Positions 9,537 through 17,821 of a DNA stretch of 64,000 nt are shown one piece after another. The notes below the pieces were generated by a model that saw nothing but the letters and a program-made list of their open reading frames with translations, had not been told where the DNA came from and searched no databases. The stretch is from assembly GCF_009670965.2 (NCBI RefSeq), contig NZ_CP073239.1, positions 1,302,001 to 1,366,000 of the forward strand. The letters are read 5' to 3'. The position numbers and the translations under genes are program-made. This DNA is from Riemerella anatipestifer. GTDB lineage: Bacteria > Bacteroidota > Bacteroidia > Flavobacteriales > Weeksellaceae. Position 1 is the stretch's first letter, and each line of letters begins with the position of its first letter.

Positions 9537-10261
9537 GCGTCTTTTTTAGTAAGGTGATTGATAACTTCAGCTGCTGCGTGGAGACCAAATAATGCAGGCA
9601 TAAAACTAATGGTGCCGTAAAAAGATTTTTTGAAATTAGACCCGTCTGTCATTTTAAGGCTGTCCTCTTTTTGTAATTCGGTAGAGAATACACACTTAAT
9701 ACCTTTATTGATTTTCTCTTTGCGAAGTCTTTTTCGTATTTGTTTGGCTAAAAAACAGTTGTTGGTTTTACTGATATCTCTTACCATTACTTTGGAAGGG
9801 TCGGTTTTACCACCAGCTCCCATAGCACTCACTATTTTTATTTTATTTCTTTTGGCAGCTAAGATGAGAGAAAGCTTTGGAGAAACGCTATCAATGCAGT
9901 CCAAGATATAGTCAAACTTTTCTTTGGTAAGAATAGACTCCATTCGTTCAGGCGTAAGAAACTCATTGATGGCTATAAGGTTTAAATCGGGATTGATGTC
10001 TTTTAATCTCGCATAAACCAATTCTACCTTAGGCTGATTCACGGTAGAGTGTAATGCTGGAAGTTGTCTATTGATGTTGGTAATATCTACCGTATCGCCA
10101 TCTATTATCGTCATTTTTCCTACGCCAGCTCTTGCTAAAAATTCTGCAGCAAAAGAGCCTACGCCGCCCAATCCTACTACTAAAATATTGGCGTTTTGTA
10201 GTTTATTTAGTCCGTCCTGTTTTATTAAAAGTTCTGTTCTTTCCAGCCAGTTATTTGTCAT
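9533..10261 (-). CDS. tcdA: tRNA threonylcarbamoyladenosine dehydratase (ThiF/E1-like)
   Basis: A 242-residue ThiF-fold enzyme that cyclises t6A37 of tRNA to the hydantoin form using ATP. The N-terminal Rossmann motif GLGGVGSFAAEFLARAG (about 30-46), the DxxNINRQ-type ATP-binding segment (VDITNINRQLPAL) and a central CIDSV are visible. There is no second zinc or rhodanese domain, which fits TcdA rather than MoeB or ThiF. It overlaps both neighbours by 4 nt, indicating translational coupling. Confidence 0.88.
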   Translation of the reverse strand: MTNNWLERTELLIKQDGLNKLQNANILVVGLGGVGSFAAEFLARAGVGKMTIIDGDTVDITNINRQLPALHSTVNQPKVELVYARLKDINPDLNLIAINEFLTPERMESILTKEKFDYILDCIDSVSPKLSLILAAKRNKIKIVSAMGAGGKTDPSKVMVRDISKTNNCFLAKQIRKRLRKEKINKGIKCVFSTELQKEDSLKMTDGSNFKKSFYGTISFMPALFGLHAAAEVINHLTKKDA

Positions 10262-10884
10262 AAATTTAATTTTAAAACATTTAGAATGTTGTTTTCAATC
10301 CTACTTTTAAATTCTTGTACAGAAAGCTGTTTAAGCTCTGCAGCTTTCATATAAACTTGCTCTATATTATCAGAAGAGTCGTCAGTTTCTAAAAAAATCC
10401 TTTCTATGGGAGTTTCTATAAAAACATTTTGCAAAGATAAATTTTTAAAAAGAGCTGTGCCAAAAGAAAGATAAAAACCTTTTTCTAAAAGCATATTTGC
10501 AATATTTTTATTCTTATTAAATCCGTGGAAAATAACAGGGATGTCTAGATTTTTACAAAGCCTAGCAACTTCATTATGCCGTTTTATACAGTGGATAATT
10601 AGAGGCTTCTTTAGAGTTTTTGCTAACTCTATATGAAGTTTAAAAACCTCGGCTTGTAAATGTTCATCAATAGGAAGTAGTGCATCTAATCCGCATTCTC
10701 CTATGGCGATACATTTTTCATGTTGTGCGATTATTTTTATGTTGAGCAATGTTTTTTCATAATAAGATGTAATATCCATTGGGTGAACTCCTATCGAAAA
10801 ATAATCTTGATGAGAATAATTTTCTTTAGGAAGATTGTAAATACCAAATTCGGTTGGGTTATGGTGATGAAAATTGAAAAACAT
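10258..10884 (-). CDS. TatD family metal-dependent hydrolase (short form)
   Basis: A 208-residue TIM-barrel hydrolase of the TatD/YcfH type. Metal-binding features are present: an N-terminal His cluster (FNFHHHNP), GECGLDA (Glu ligand), IIHCIKRHNE and ETDDSSDN near the C-terminus. It is about 50 residues shorter than typical TatD proteins (~255), with a compressed N-terminal half, a form seen in flavobacteria. TatD proteins are 3'-5' exonuclease/DNase-like; the substrate here is not known. First gene of the tatD-tcdA-rnpA unit. Confidence 0.82.
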   Translation of the reverse strand: MFFNFHHHNPTEFGIYNLPKENYSHQDYFSIGVHPMDITSYYEKTLLNIKIIAQHEKCIAIGECGLDALLPIDEHLQAEVFKLHIELAKTLKKPLIIHCIKRHNEVARLCKNLDIPVIFHGFNKNKNIANMLLEKGFYLSFGTALFKNLSLQNVFIETPIERIFLETDDSSDNIEQVYMKAAELKQLSVQEFKSRIENNILNVLKLNL

Positions 10885-10929
10885 GCCAACGAAGATACTA
10901 AAATGAGAATATATCTAATATATTTTTTC

Positions 10930-10937
10930 TAATTTTG
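10930..10937 (+). promoter_or_regulatory. -7 box (TAATTTTG) for TetR gene
   Basis: Exact TAnnTTTG match 17 nt before the TetR-family ATG at 10955. No convincing -33 TTTG. Confidence 0.5.
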
Positions 10938-10954
10938 TAGTAAATGAGCTGTGT

Positions 10955-11575
10955 ATGAATCAAAACTTTACTCAAAAACAAATTAATATTCTTAATGCTG
11001 CAGAGGAGCTAATAGCAAAGAAAGGGTTTGATGGAGCGTCCGTTAGAGAAATAGCAAAAAAAGCAGGAGTAAATGTGGCTATGATTTCCTATTATTTTGG
11101 GTCAAAAGAAAAAATGATGGTTTCTCTTTATCAGTACAGGGTAGAGAAGACGCGAGAGATGTTTAGCCTTTTTACCCAAACTATAGCCAAGGCAAGCCCA
11201 GAAGTTCAGATTTCAGAAATGGTCTCTTTTATTGTAAAGCAGATGCTGAAGTTTAATTACTTTCACGGATTTGCAACTCAAGAGATTGGTTTTAATTCTA
11301 ATTTAGCTGTTTTTTTACAAGATTTTTATGAGTTATGTACGCATAGGCTAGAGGAGGCAATACAAAAAGGCATTGCAATAGGAGTATTCAAAAAGATAGC
11401 TAAGCCAGAAGAGATATTAGCCAGTCTTATCGGGACGGTATTATTTGCGATTAGAAATCAGTTTTTTTATAGAAGTTACTTGCCAAAAGGAGAAGCGTAT
11501 TTACCTGCATTGGAGAAAAAAATGGAACATCATCTTAAGACAATGCTTTACGCAATTTTAGGTTATGAAGAATAA
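10955..11575 (+). CDS. TetR/AcrR family transcriptional regulator
   Basis: A 206-residue repressor-type regulator. The N-terminal helix-turn-helix (residues ~8-55) contains the family pattern FDGASVREIAKKAGVN followed by MISYYFGSKEKM. The C-terminal ligand-binding half is helical and not diagnostic of any inducer. It is monocistronic: its own -7 box upstream and a bidirectional terminator directly after the stop. No efflux or metabolic operon is adjacent, so targets must lie elsewhere. Confidence 0.88.
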   Translation: MNQNFTQKQINILNAAEELIAKKGFDGASVREIAKKAGVNVAMISYYFGSKEKMMVSLYQYRVEKTREMFSLFTQTIAKASPEVQISEMVSFIVKQMLKFNYFHGFATQEIGFNSNLAVFLQDFYELCTHRLEEAIQKGIAIGVFKKIAKPEEILASLIGTVLFAIRNQFFYRSYLPKGEAYLPALEKKMEHHLKTMLYAILGYEE

Positions 11576-11608
11576 AAAATCCCTATCTTTTTTAAGATAG
11601 GGATTTTT
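11574..11608. terminator. Bidirectional terminator (TetR gene / DUF6702-like gene)
   Basis: A perfect 10-bp stem TCCCTATCTT / AAGATAGGGA (11580-11589 and 11594-11603) with a 4-nt loop and T runs on both strands, placed between two converging genes. Confidence 0.9.
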
Positions 11609-11633
11609 ACTGTATAATATTTTGAAATTTGGT

Positions 11634-12107
11634 TTAGAAAGAAACTTCACTAGTATCATTTCCTCTAGAGAAATTCATGTTCTTTTGATTACCCTTGTAG
11701 GAAATATTAACAAGGTTAAGTTGTTTAGGATAGGCTTCCAATAGTATGGCATTCTTTATTTTAATTGTACTGATGGAAGCTACATTATTTATTTCATAGT
11801 AAATCCAAACACTTTCACCACTTACTTGGCTACCTGTGAAGGTAATTGCTTGAGGCTTACCATTGATGGAAACAGCAACCTTAGAGTTGATGTATTTTTT
11901 CAATTCAGCTTCAAAAGCAGCTGTTCTTGCATCTACTTTAATCACATCAGTAATGTGAGAAGTGTTTAGTTTTGTAGTAAACTTTAGTGTGTTGCTACCA
12001 TCTATGTAGTCCACTTTAGTCATCGTAGAGTAAAATTCACTGGGGAAGAAACTCATTACAAAACTCACTAAAGCGAAAATACCTAATATGTTTAAAAACT
12101 TTTTCAT
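11634..12107 (-). CDS. Secreted DUF6702-like protein
   Basis: A 157-residue exported protein: signal peptide MKKFLNILGIFALVSFVMS, then a beta-rich domain. The pattern SVWIYYEINN followed by IKNAILLEAYPKQLNLVNI resembles DUF6702 proteins of Bacteroidota, which often sit near M1 peptidases; here none is adjacent. Function is unknown. It lies 49 nt downstream of the LOG gene on the same strand and ends at the bidirectional terminator, so it may be the last gene of the coaBC cluster. The family call is from recall. Confidence 0.6.
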   Translation of the reverse strand: MKKFLNILGIFALVSFVMSFFPSEFYSTMTKVDYIDGSNTLKFTTKLNTSHITDVIKVDARTAAFEAELKKYINSKVAVSINGKPQAITFTGSQVSGESVWIYYEINNVASISTIKIKNAILLEAYPKQLNLVNISYKGNQKNMNFSRGNDTSEVSF

Positions 12108-12156
12108 TGTAATTGTTTTTTGTTATGTACTTATAATCTCAATAATTATGCCAATA

Positions 12157-12888
12157 CTAGAAATTGACACTAATGGCATATTTCTCATAAAAAGCTTTAA
12201 TGTGTGCTACAGCTTCTTCGGCAGTATCTACCACACGGAATAGGTTGAGGTCTTCTGGAGAGATGAGTTTATTTTCGAGCAAAGTATCTTTAAACCAGTC
12301 TAATAATCCGCTCCAAAACTTAGAACCTACTAAAACGATAGGAAATCTTCCTATTTTTCGAGTTTGTATCAATGTAAGTGCTTCGGATAGTTCGTCTAGT
12401 GTTCCGAAGCCTCCAGGCATTACGATGAATCCTTGTGAGTACTTTACAAACATTACCTTTCTTACAAAGAAATAATCAAAAGTCATGTTGTAATCCTTAC
12501 TGATGTAAGGGTTAAAGTGTTGCTCAAAAGGAAGTTCGATGTTTAGCCCAATAGATTTACCCTTTGCTTCAAAGGCACCTCTATTCCCTGCTTCCATAAT
12601 CCCAGGTCCGCCACCTGTAATAACTCCAAATCCTAGTTCTGTGATTTTCTTCGCAATATCTACGGTCATTTGGTAATAAGGGTCGTCTTCTTTTAGTCTA
12701 GCAGACCCAAATATAGAAACACAAGGTCCTAATTTTACCATACTTTCGTAGCCGTTTACGAGTTCGGCCATTACTTTAAATACCATCCAACTGTCTTTGG
12801 TAATACTTTCGTCCCAAGTTTTAGGGCGAAAGCTATCACTTATACGGTTGTCGGTAGAGTCGTTATTATTACTATTGTTGTCTATCAT
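12157..12888 (-). CDS. LOG-family Rossmann protein (TIGR00730 type)
   Basis: A 243-residue LOG-family protein with both hallmarks: GGGPGIMEAGNRGA and PGGFGTLDEL. The family includes enzymes that cleave nucleoside 5'-monophosphates to base plus ribose phosphate (cytokinin-activating in some organisms); in this group the role is probably nucleotide salvage or housekeeping. It carries an Asn/Asp-rich N-terminal extension of about 15 residues. Its start overlaps the end of the nucleotidyltransferase gene by 4 nt, implying co-translation. Confidence 0.85.
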   Translation of the reverse strand: MIDNNSNNNDSTDNRISDSFRPKTWDESITKDSWMVFKVMAELVNGYESMVKLGPCVSIFGSARLKEDDPYYQMTVDIAKKITELGFGVITGGGPGIMEAGNRGAFEAKGKSIGLNIELPFEQHFNPYISKDYNMTFDYFFVRKVMFVKYSQGFIVMPGGFGTLDELSEALTLIQTRKIGRFPIVLVGSKFWSGLLDWFKDTLLENKLISPEDLNLFRVVDTAEEAVAHIKAFYEKYAISVNF

Positions 12889-13598
12889 AAAAAATATTTT
12901 TCTGCTTCTGTTATGGCTTCAGGCTTGCCTACATCTATTAGTAGAGCATCATGCTCATAGCCTATAATTACTTTTTCATTCATTAGGTCTAAATACTCAT
13001 CAATAATAGAGAATTTACCTTTTCGTTTAATTCTTGAGAAAATCTCTGAAGAAATACAATGTATTCCACTAAATGCTAATTCTTTGAGTGTATCGTTGGT
13101 TTTGGATAGTTTTAGCTCTCCAGTATTTTTGTTAATCCAACCACATAAAATTTTATTTTGGTCAAAAAGGAGTTTTCTAGAACTTTCCCTATCCGATACG
13201 GCAAGAGTTACCATTTGGTTTGATGATAAATGAAAATTTACAAATTTTGTAACATCAAGATTGGTTAGAATATCCGCATTCATCACCAAGAAGTGAGATT
13301 CTTTCTCTAAGAAAGGTCTTGCAAACATCATACCACCACCAGTTTCTAAGAGTTCATTAGTCTCATCAGAAATTTCTATGTTGGCACCGAAATAATTATT
13401 TTCTTTGAGGAAATCTAAAATTTGATTTCCGAAATGATGTATGTTAATCACAAAATCATTGATGCCAAATGATTGCAAATATTTAATATTTCGCTCCAAA
13501 AGTGGAATACCATTCACTTTAGCGAGAGCTTTAGGATGATGGTCTGTAAAGGGTTTTAGCCTTGTGCCTTTGCCTGCTGCAAAAATCAGTGCTTTCAT
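12885..13598 (-). CDS. Sugar-phosphate nucleotidyltransferase, MurU/HddC-like
   Basis: A 237-residue GT-A fold nucleotidyltransferase. The N-terminal activating loop AAGKGTRLKPFTDHHPKAL is a strong signature, with VMNADI as the metal-binding aspartate region. It would transfer a nucleotidyl group to a sugar 1-phosphate, as in MurNAc recycling (MurU) or heptose activation; which one cannot be decided here. It lies 6 nt after coaBC and overlaps the LOG gene, an arrangement with no obvious pathway link. Confidence 0.82.
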   Translation of the reverse strand: MKALIFAAGKGTRLKPFTDHHPKALAKVNGIPLLERNIKYLQSFGINDFVINIHHFGNQILDFLKENNYFGANIEISDETNELLETGGGMMFARPFLEKESHFLVMNADILTNLDVTKFVNFHLSSNQMVTLAVSDRESSRKLLFDQNKILCGWINKNTGELKLSKTNDTLKELAFSGIHCISSEIFSRIKRKGKFSIIDEYLDLMNEKVIIGYEHDALLIDVGKPEAITEAEKYFL

Positions 13599-13604
13599 AT
13601 AAGG

Positions 13605-14807
13605 TTATATTAGCTGGTTTTCTATAAAGTCTAGAATGTCTTTGGCTACTTCTTTTTTTGATTTTAAATCAAATGTGTTTGTTGCTTTAGATGTAATAAT
13701 GCTGACTTTATTGGTGTCTTTTTTGAATCCCGCCCCGCTATCTTTAAGAGAGTTGAGAACAATCATATCTAAGTTTTTCTTTTCCAATTTAGTTTTGGCA
13801 TTTTCTTCTTCGTTTTGTGTTTCTAAAGCGAAACCTACCAAAATTTGATGCTTTTTTTGTTCTCCCATTGCTTTGAGAATGTCAGGGTTTTTAACCAATT
13901 CTATGGTAAATTGTTCTTCTTGTTTTTTTATTTTTTCGGAAGCCACAACTTTGGGAGTATAATCGGCAACGGCAGCACTTGCAATGGCAATATCCACATC
14001 GTTATAGTATTTAAAAACTTCTTGGTACATTTCTTTTGCGGAAGTTACCGAGTGTAGTTCTATATCAGGGTGATGTGCGATTTCGTTAGAAGGTCCAGAG
14101 ATAAGAATAACCTTTGCACCTCTTTGTGCGGCAGTTTCGGCTAAAGCGTAACCCATTTTTCCAGAGGAATGATTGCCTATAAATCTTACGGGGTCTATAG
14201 CTTCGCAGGTTGGTCCAGCCGTGATGAGTACTTTTTTCTGATTGAGTTTTGAAGCAGAGTTTTGATTCTCAAAATACTGATGAATATGATTGAAAATAGT
14301 GCAAGGTTCGGCTAATCGTCCAATACCAACCAAACCACTTGCAAGTTCGCCTTCTTCTGCAGGAATGATATGGTTGCCAAATGTAGTTGCTAAATCTAAA
14401 TTTCTTTTAGTAGAAGGGTGTTGATACATATCCAAATCCATTGCAGGAGCAATAAATACAGGGCATTTAGCCGACAGATAAGTGGCGATTACAAGATTAT
14501 CACAAATCCCGTGAACCATTTTGGCTAAAGTGTTTGCGGTACACGGAGCAATAATCATAGCGTCAGCCCAAAGTCCCAGTTCTACATGGTTGTTCCACTC
14601 TTCATCCTCCGAAATAAGTTTAGATAAAACTTCATTCTTGGATAAAGTGGCTAAAGTTAATTTAGAAACAAACTTTTCAGCAGAGGGAGTTAATATAACC
14701 TTTACATTAGCTCCAGCCTTAACAAAATCTCTGACTAATAAATTGATTTTGTAGGCAGCTATTCCGCCTGTAATGGCTATTAGGATTTTTTTATTGTTCA
14801 AAATCAT
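13605..14807 (-). CDS. coaBC: Bifunctional phosphopantothenoylcysteine decarboxylase/synthase
   Basis: Carries two successive steps of coenzyme A synthesis. Residues 1-~180 form the flavin-dependent decarboxylase (GGIAAYK; catalytic-type H74; PCTANTLAKM); residues ~190-400 form the ligase (ITAGPTCEAIDPVRFIGN, NPDIL). The 400-residue length is normal. Two decarboxylase hallmarks differ from the E. coli pattern: PAMN is PAMD (Asp124), and the LACG cysteine loop reads LASG (Ser157). Both changes align without gaps. Probably first gene of a unit with the nucleotidyltransferase and LOG genes. Confidence 0.95.
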   Translation of the reverse strand: MILNNKKILIAITGGIAAYKINLLVRDFVKAGANVKVILTPSAEKFVSKLTLATLSKNEVLSKLISEDEEWNNHVELGLWADAMIIAPCTANTLAKMVHGICDNLVIATYLSAKCPVFIAPAMDLDMYQHPSTKRNLDLATTFGNHIIPAEEGELASGLVGIGRLAEPCTIFNHIHQYFENQNSASKLNQKKVLITAGPTCEAIDPVRFIGNHSSGKMGYALAETAAQRGAKVILISGPSNEIAHHPDIELHSVTSAKEMYQEVFKYYNDVDIAIASAAVADYTPKVVASEKIKKQEEQFTIELVKNPDILKAMGEQKKHQILVGFALETQNEEENAKTKLEKKNLDMIVLNSLKDSGAGFKKDTNKVSIITSKATNTFDLKSKKEVAKDILDFIENQLI

Positions 14808-14868
14808 ATCATATTTTCGCTTAGAACAACGAATATAGTTTTTTTATTTCAATGTAGAAAATGCAAAT

Positions 14869-14900
14869 AAAAAAAACGCTTCCCTGTTGTAGGAAGCGTT
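14869..14900 (-). terminator. Intrinsic terminator after rpoZ
   Basis: 9-bp stem AACGCTTCC / GGAAGCGTT (14875-14883 and 14892-14900), 8-nt loop, followed on the minus strand by an uninterrupted T run read from plus-strand A's at 14869-14876. Confidence 0.85.
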
Positions 14901-14918
14901 AGCGTATGTAACCCATTT

Positions 14919-15242
14919 TTAAGATTTTTCTTCTCTCTTTCGGAAATAAACTTCGCCATCTAACCATTCTCTCACAGCAATAGAGGTAGGCTTAGGTAGT
15001 TTTTCGTAAAGTTTAGAGATTTCTATCTGTTCTCTGTTTTCAAAAACTTCTTCTAAAGTAGCATTGTGTACAGCAAATTCGTCTAACTTGTTGTGAAGTT
15101 CAGTACGAATTTCCGCATTTATTTGCTCGGCTCTTTTACCCATAATTACTATAGCTTCGTAGATAGAGCCTACTTTTTCTTCTATTTTATCACGGTTATA
15201 AGTAATAGTGCTTACTTCTGCTTTAGAATCTTTTACACTCAT
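14919..15242 (-). CDS. rpoZ: RNA polymerase omega subunit, Bacteroidota type
   Basis: A 107-residue protein of the Rpb6/omega fold as found in Bacteroidota, annotated as RNA polymerase omega. The conserved pieces are YNRDKIEEKVGSIYEAIVIMGKRAEQI and the C-terminal PKPTSIAVREWLDGEVYFRK. It helps assemble beta' into core polymerase. A -7 box sits 31 nt upstream of the ATG and an intrinsic terminator follows, so it is probably monocistronic between bamD and coaBC, which are on the same strand. Confidence 0.85.
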   Translation of the reverse strand: MSVKDSKAEVSTITYNRDKIEEKVGSIYEAIVIMGKRAEQINAEIRTELHNKLDEFAVHNATLEEVFENREQIEISKLYEKLPKPTSIAVREWLDGEVYFRKREEKS

Positions 15243-15273
15243 TTTCAGTGGGTATTTTTATGGTTTAAGTCCG

Positions 15274-15281
15274 CAAAGATA
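15274..15281 (-). promoter_or_regulatory. -7 box (TATCTTTG) for rpoZ
   Basis: The minus strand reads TATCTTTG, an exact TAnnTTTG match, 31 nt before the rpoZ ATG. A TTTG on the same strand (15300-15297) has a 15-nt spacing, slightly short. Confidence 0.6.
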
Positions 15282-15322
15282 AATAATTATATATAACAAA
15301 AAAAATGTTTTTTGAGGAAGCC

Positions 15323-16207
15323 TTATTTAGTTGCTTTTTCCTTTTCTTCTCTTTCCTTTTCTTTAGCTTTCAGTTCCTCTCTTTTCTGTTCTACTAACTT
15401 TTCTAACTTGGCAAAGTTTTCTAGTTCAGCATCTAGCTTTTTTCTTAGGGTTACGGCTGTTTTAGCAATATCGGTATCAGGATAATTTTTTTCCATAAGA
15501 TAAGTGTAAGCTATTGCATGTTCTAACCTCTCTCGTTTCAATTCAAATTTAGAATCCATCGCTAGTTTGGCTTTTGCGTCCATAAGCATTGTTTCTATTT
15601 TTGGACGGAGTTTTGTAGATGGAAAATCATCTAATACATTCTCAAAGCTAATGATAGCTGATTTTAATTCTAGCATTTTATAATACTGACGAGCGTTCTC
15701 ATAAGCTTTAAACTCTAGTTTGTAAGAAAGCTCATCAATCAGCTTATCAATATTTTTAGTTCTTTCAGAATTTGGATAATTGTTTAAGAAATTTTGTAAT
15801 TCGTTTATGGCTAGTTCTGTATCCTTTTGGTCTAGGTTGTAGTCCATAGAGCCTTGATAGTAACATATTGCAGACATATAGGCTGCTTCCTCTTTTCTAG
15901 GGTCGTTGGCTAGAGTATTGTTTACTGAAAATTTTTTAAACTGATGTCCAGCAATTCTGTATTGTTTATCGTAATAATTAGCATAGGCAGATTTAAATAA
16001 AATATCAGAAGCTTCGTCTGTGCCTGAAACTAAATTCTGAACCCTTTCATATAAACTTAGAGCTTCTTTCCATTTCTTTTTGGCATACAATTCATTAGCT
16101 GTTTTCAGTATCAAATCTTTATCTGCACTTTTCATTGCTAAGTCGTATTGCCTGTTACAAGATACAGAAAATAGAGCTAACGAGAGTATGAGAATGTATT
16201 TTTTCAT
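15323..16207 (-). CDS. bamD: Outer membrane assembly lipoprotein BamD
   Basis: A 294-residue lipoprotein of the BAM complex, which inserts beta-barrel proteins into the outer membrane. It has a signal peptide and lipobox with Cys17 (SVSC), then five TPR-like helical repeats (e.g. AKKKWKEALSLYERV and ELQNFLNNYPNS). The final ~30 residues are a Lys/Glu-rich coiled tail. It fits a chromosome rich in barrel proteins (three large ones in this window). Own -7 box upstream at 16227-16234. Confidence 0.92.
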   Translation of the reverse strand: MKKYILILSLALFSVSCNRQYDLAMKSADKDLILKTANELYAKKKWKEALSLYERVQNLVSGTDEASDILFKSAYANYYDKQYRIAGHQFKKFSVNNTLANDPRKEEAAYMSAICYYQGSMDYNLDQKDTELAINELQNFLNNYPNSERTKNIDKLIDELSYKLEFKAYENARQYYKMLELKSAIISFENVLDDFPSTKLRPKIETMLMDAKAKLAMDSKFELKRERLEHAIAYTYLMEKNYPDTDIAKTAVTLRKKLDAELENFAKLEKLVEQKREELKAKEKEREEKEKATK

Positions 16208-16226
16208 TGTTTAATTGTATAGTCTG

Positions 16227-16234
16227 CAAAAATA
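16227..16234 (-). promoter_or_regulatory. -7 box (TATTTTTG) for bamD
   Basis: The minus strand reads TATTTTTG, an exact TAnnTTTG match ending 19 nt before the bamD ATG. Confidence 0.55.
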
Positions 16235-16337
16235 AAACTTTTTTACTAAATCTTTCTATTTTATGAAATTTTAACATAGAACAACATCTATTGTTATTTA
16301 TGGAGGCTTTCAATGAAAAAAATAGACTAACATTATG

Positions 16338-16345
16338 TATCTTTG
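16338..16345 (+). promoter_or_regulatory. -7 box (TATCTTTG) for the epimerase gene
   Basis: Exact TAnnTTTG match 22 nt before the ATG at 16368. Confidence 0.55.
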
Positions 16346-16367
16346 TGCAGATTTAAAATTAAATTGA

Positions 16368-17399
16368 ATGATGAAGAAAACTTACCTTGTTACGGGAGGG
16401 AGTGGTTTTATTGGTTCTCATCTTGTGGAAGCTTTATTGAAAAACGGACATTTTGTCATCAATGTTGATAATTTTGATGATTTCTACAACTATAAAACAA
16501 AAATAAATAATACTCTAGAATCTTTAGGAATAACAACAAATTTTGACTTTGAAAATAAAAATTTGGATATTAAAAAGTTAGCTTCTTTGGTTAATAAAGG
16601 TAATTATAAGTTTTATTATCAGGATATTAGAGATAAAGAAGGACTAGAAAAAATCTTTAAAAATCATCGTCCCGACGTGGTGATTCACTTGGCGGCTTTG
16701 GCAGGTGTCCGTCCTTCCATAGAAAGACCTTTGGAATATCAAGAAGTAAATATTAAAGGTACGATGAATATTTGGGAAGTGGCTAAAGATTTAGGTATTT
16801 GTAAATTTGTAATAGCTTCTTCTTCTAGTGTTTACGGTAATAATGAAAAAATTCCATTTTCGGAAGAGGATAATGTGGATAGACCAATTTCGCCTTATGC
16901 AGCCACTAAAAAATGTGTGGAGGTTTTAGGGCATACTTACCATCATTTGTATGGTATGGATATGATTCAGTTGAGGTTTTTTACAGTCTATGGTCCTAGG
17001 CAACGACCTGATTTAGCAATACATAAATTCGCTAAAATAATTAAAGATAATAAGCAAGTACCATTTTACGGCGATGGCAATACGGCTAGAGATTATACCT
17101 TTGTTGATGATATTATTGATGGTATAATGAAATCTATAAAGTATGTAGAAGAGAATGCAGGAGTGTATGAAATTTTCAATTTAGGTGAAAGTGAGGTAAT
17201 TCCTCTACATAAGATGCTGTCAACCATAGAGGAAGAGCTAGGCGTTAAGGCTACTCTTAATAAATTACCAATGCAGGCAGGAGATGTGCAAAAAACCAAT
17301 GCAGATATTAGAAAGGCACAACAGAAAATAGGCTATGCACCAACTACAAACTTCCAAAATGGCATAAAAAAGTTTGTGGAATGGTTTTTGAGAAAGTAG
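16368..17399 (+). CDS. NAD-dependent epimerase, UDP-glucuronate 4-epimerase type
   Basis: A 343-residue short-chain dehydrogenase/epimerase. The NAD-binding TGGSGFIGSHL is at the N-terminus, followed by the catalytic Ser/Tyr/Lys set (ASSSSVYG and SPYAATKK) and RFFTVYGPRQRPD, which is typical of UDP-glucuronate epimerases making UDP-galacturonate for surface polysaccharide. Substrate is inferred from family resemblance. Two consecutive ATG codons begin the gene. No other polysaccharide genes are adjacent. Confidence 0.88.
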   Translation: MMKKTYLVTGGSGFIGSHLVEALLKNGHFVINVDNFDDFYNYKTKINNTLESLGITTNFDFENKNLDIKKLASLVNKGNYKFYYQDIRDKEGLEKIFKNHRPDVVIHLAALAGVRPSIERPLEYQEVNIKGTMNIWEVAKDLGICKFVIASSSSVYGNNEKIPFSEEDNVDRPISPYAATKKCVEVLGHTYHHLYGMDMIQLRFFTVYGPRQRPDLAIHKFAKIIKDNKQVPFYGDGNTARDYTFVDDIIDGIMKSIKYVEENAGVYEIFNLGESEVIPLHKMLSTIEEELGVKATLNKLPMQAGDVQKTNADIRKAQQKIGYAPTTNFQNGIKKFVEWFLRK

Positions 17400-17466
17400 T
17401 CGCAAGTATTTATAAATTAACCTTTAATTATAACTTTAAAGATAAAGAATAATTCACTTTATTTTT

Positions 17467-17474
17467 TATTTTTG
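17467..17474 (+). promoter_or_regulatory. -7 box (TATTTTTG) for DUF2795 gene
   Basis: Exact TAnnTTTG match 18 nt before the ATG at 17493. Confidence 0.5.
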
Positions 17475-17492
17475 CAAAAAATATAGAATATT

Positions 17493-17714
17493 ATGTACTG
17501 GACATTAGAATTGGCATCTTATTTAAGTGATGCCCCTTGGCCAATGACAAAAGCGGAGCTTATAGACTACGCTATTAGAACAGGTGCTCCAATGGAAGTA
17601 GTAGAAAACCTTCAGGCGATAGAAGACGAAGGCGAAATCTACGAGAGCATAGAGGAAGTATGGAGCGATTATCCTACGGACGAAGACTTCCTTTGGAACG
17701 AAGACGAATATTAA
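17493..17714 (+). CDS. DUF2795 small acidic protein
   Basis: A 73-residue acidic protein. The first two thirds (LASYLSDAPWPMTKAELIDYA, then VVENLQAIEDEGEIYESIEEVW) match the DUF2795 pattern, a small helical fold of unknown function. It is common and short in flavobacteria. It has its own -7 box upstream and a terminator hairpin 17 nt downstream, so it is probably a monocistronic, well-expressed housekeeping gene between the epimerase and secA. Confidence 0.8.
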   Translation: MYWTLELASYLSDAPWPMTKAELIDYAIRTGAPMEVVENLQAIEDEGEIYESIEEVWSDYPTDEDFLWNEDEY

Positions 17715-17730
17715 AATTAAACACAATTGT

Positions 17731-17766
17731 GAAACTTGCAGCATTACGGTTGTAAGTTTCCTTTTT
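17731..17766 (+). terminator. Intrinsic terminator after DUF2795 gene
   Basis: 10-bp stem GAAACTTGCA / TGTAAGTTTC (17731-17740, 17751-17760; one G-U pair), 10-nt loop, followed by CTTTTT. Confidence 0.8.
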
Positions 17767-17821
17767 AAGTTACTATCAAAAAAAGCACCAGCATTATAGC
17801 TGAAAAATGAACAATTAGATT

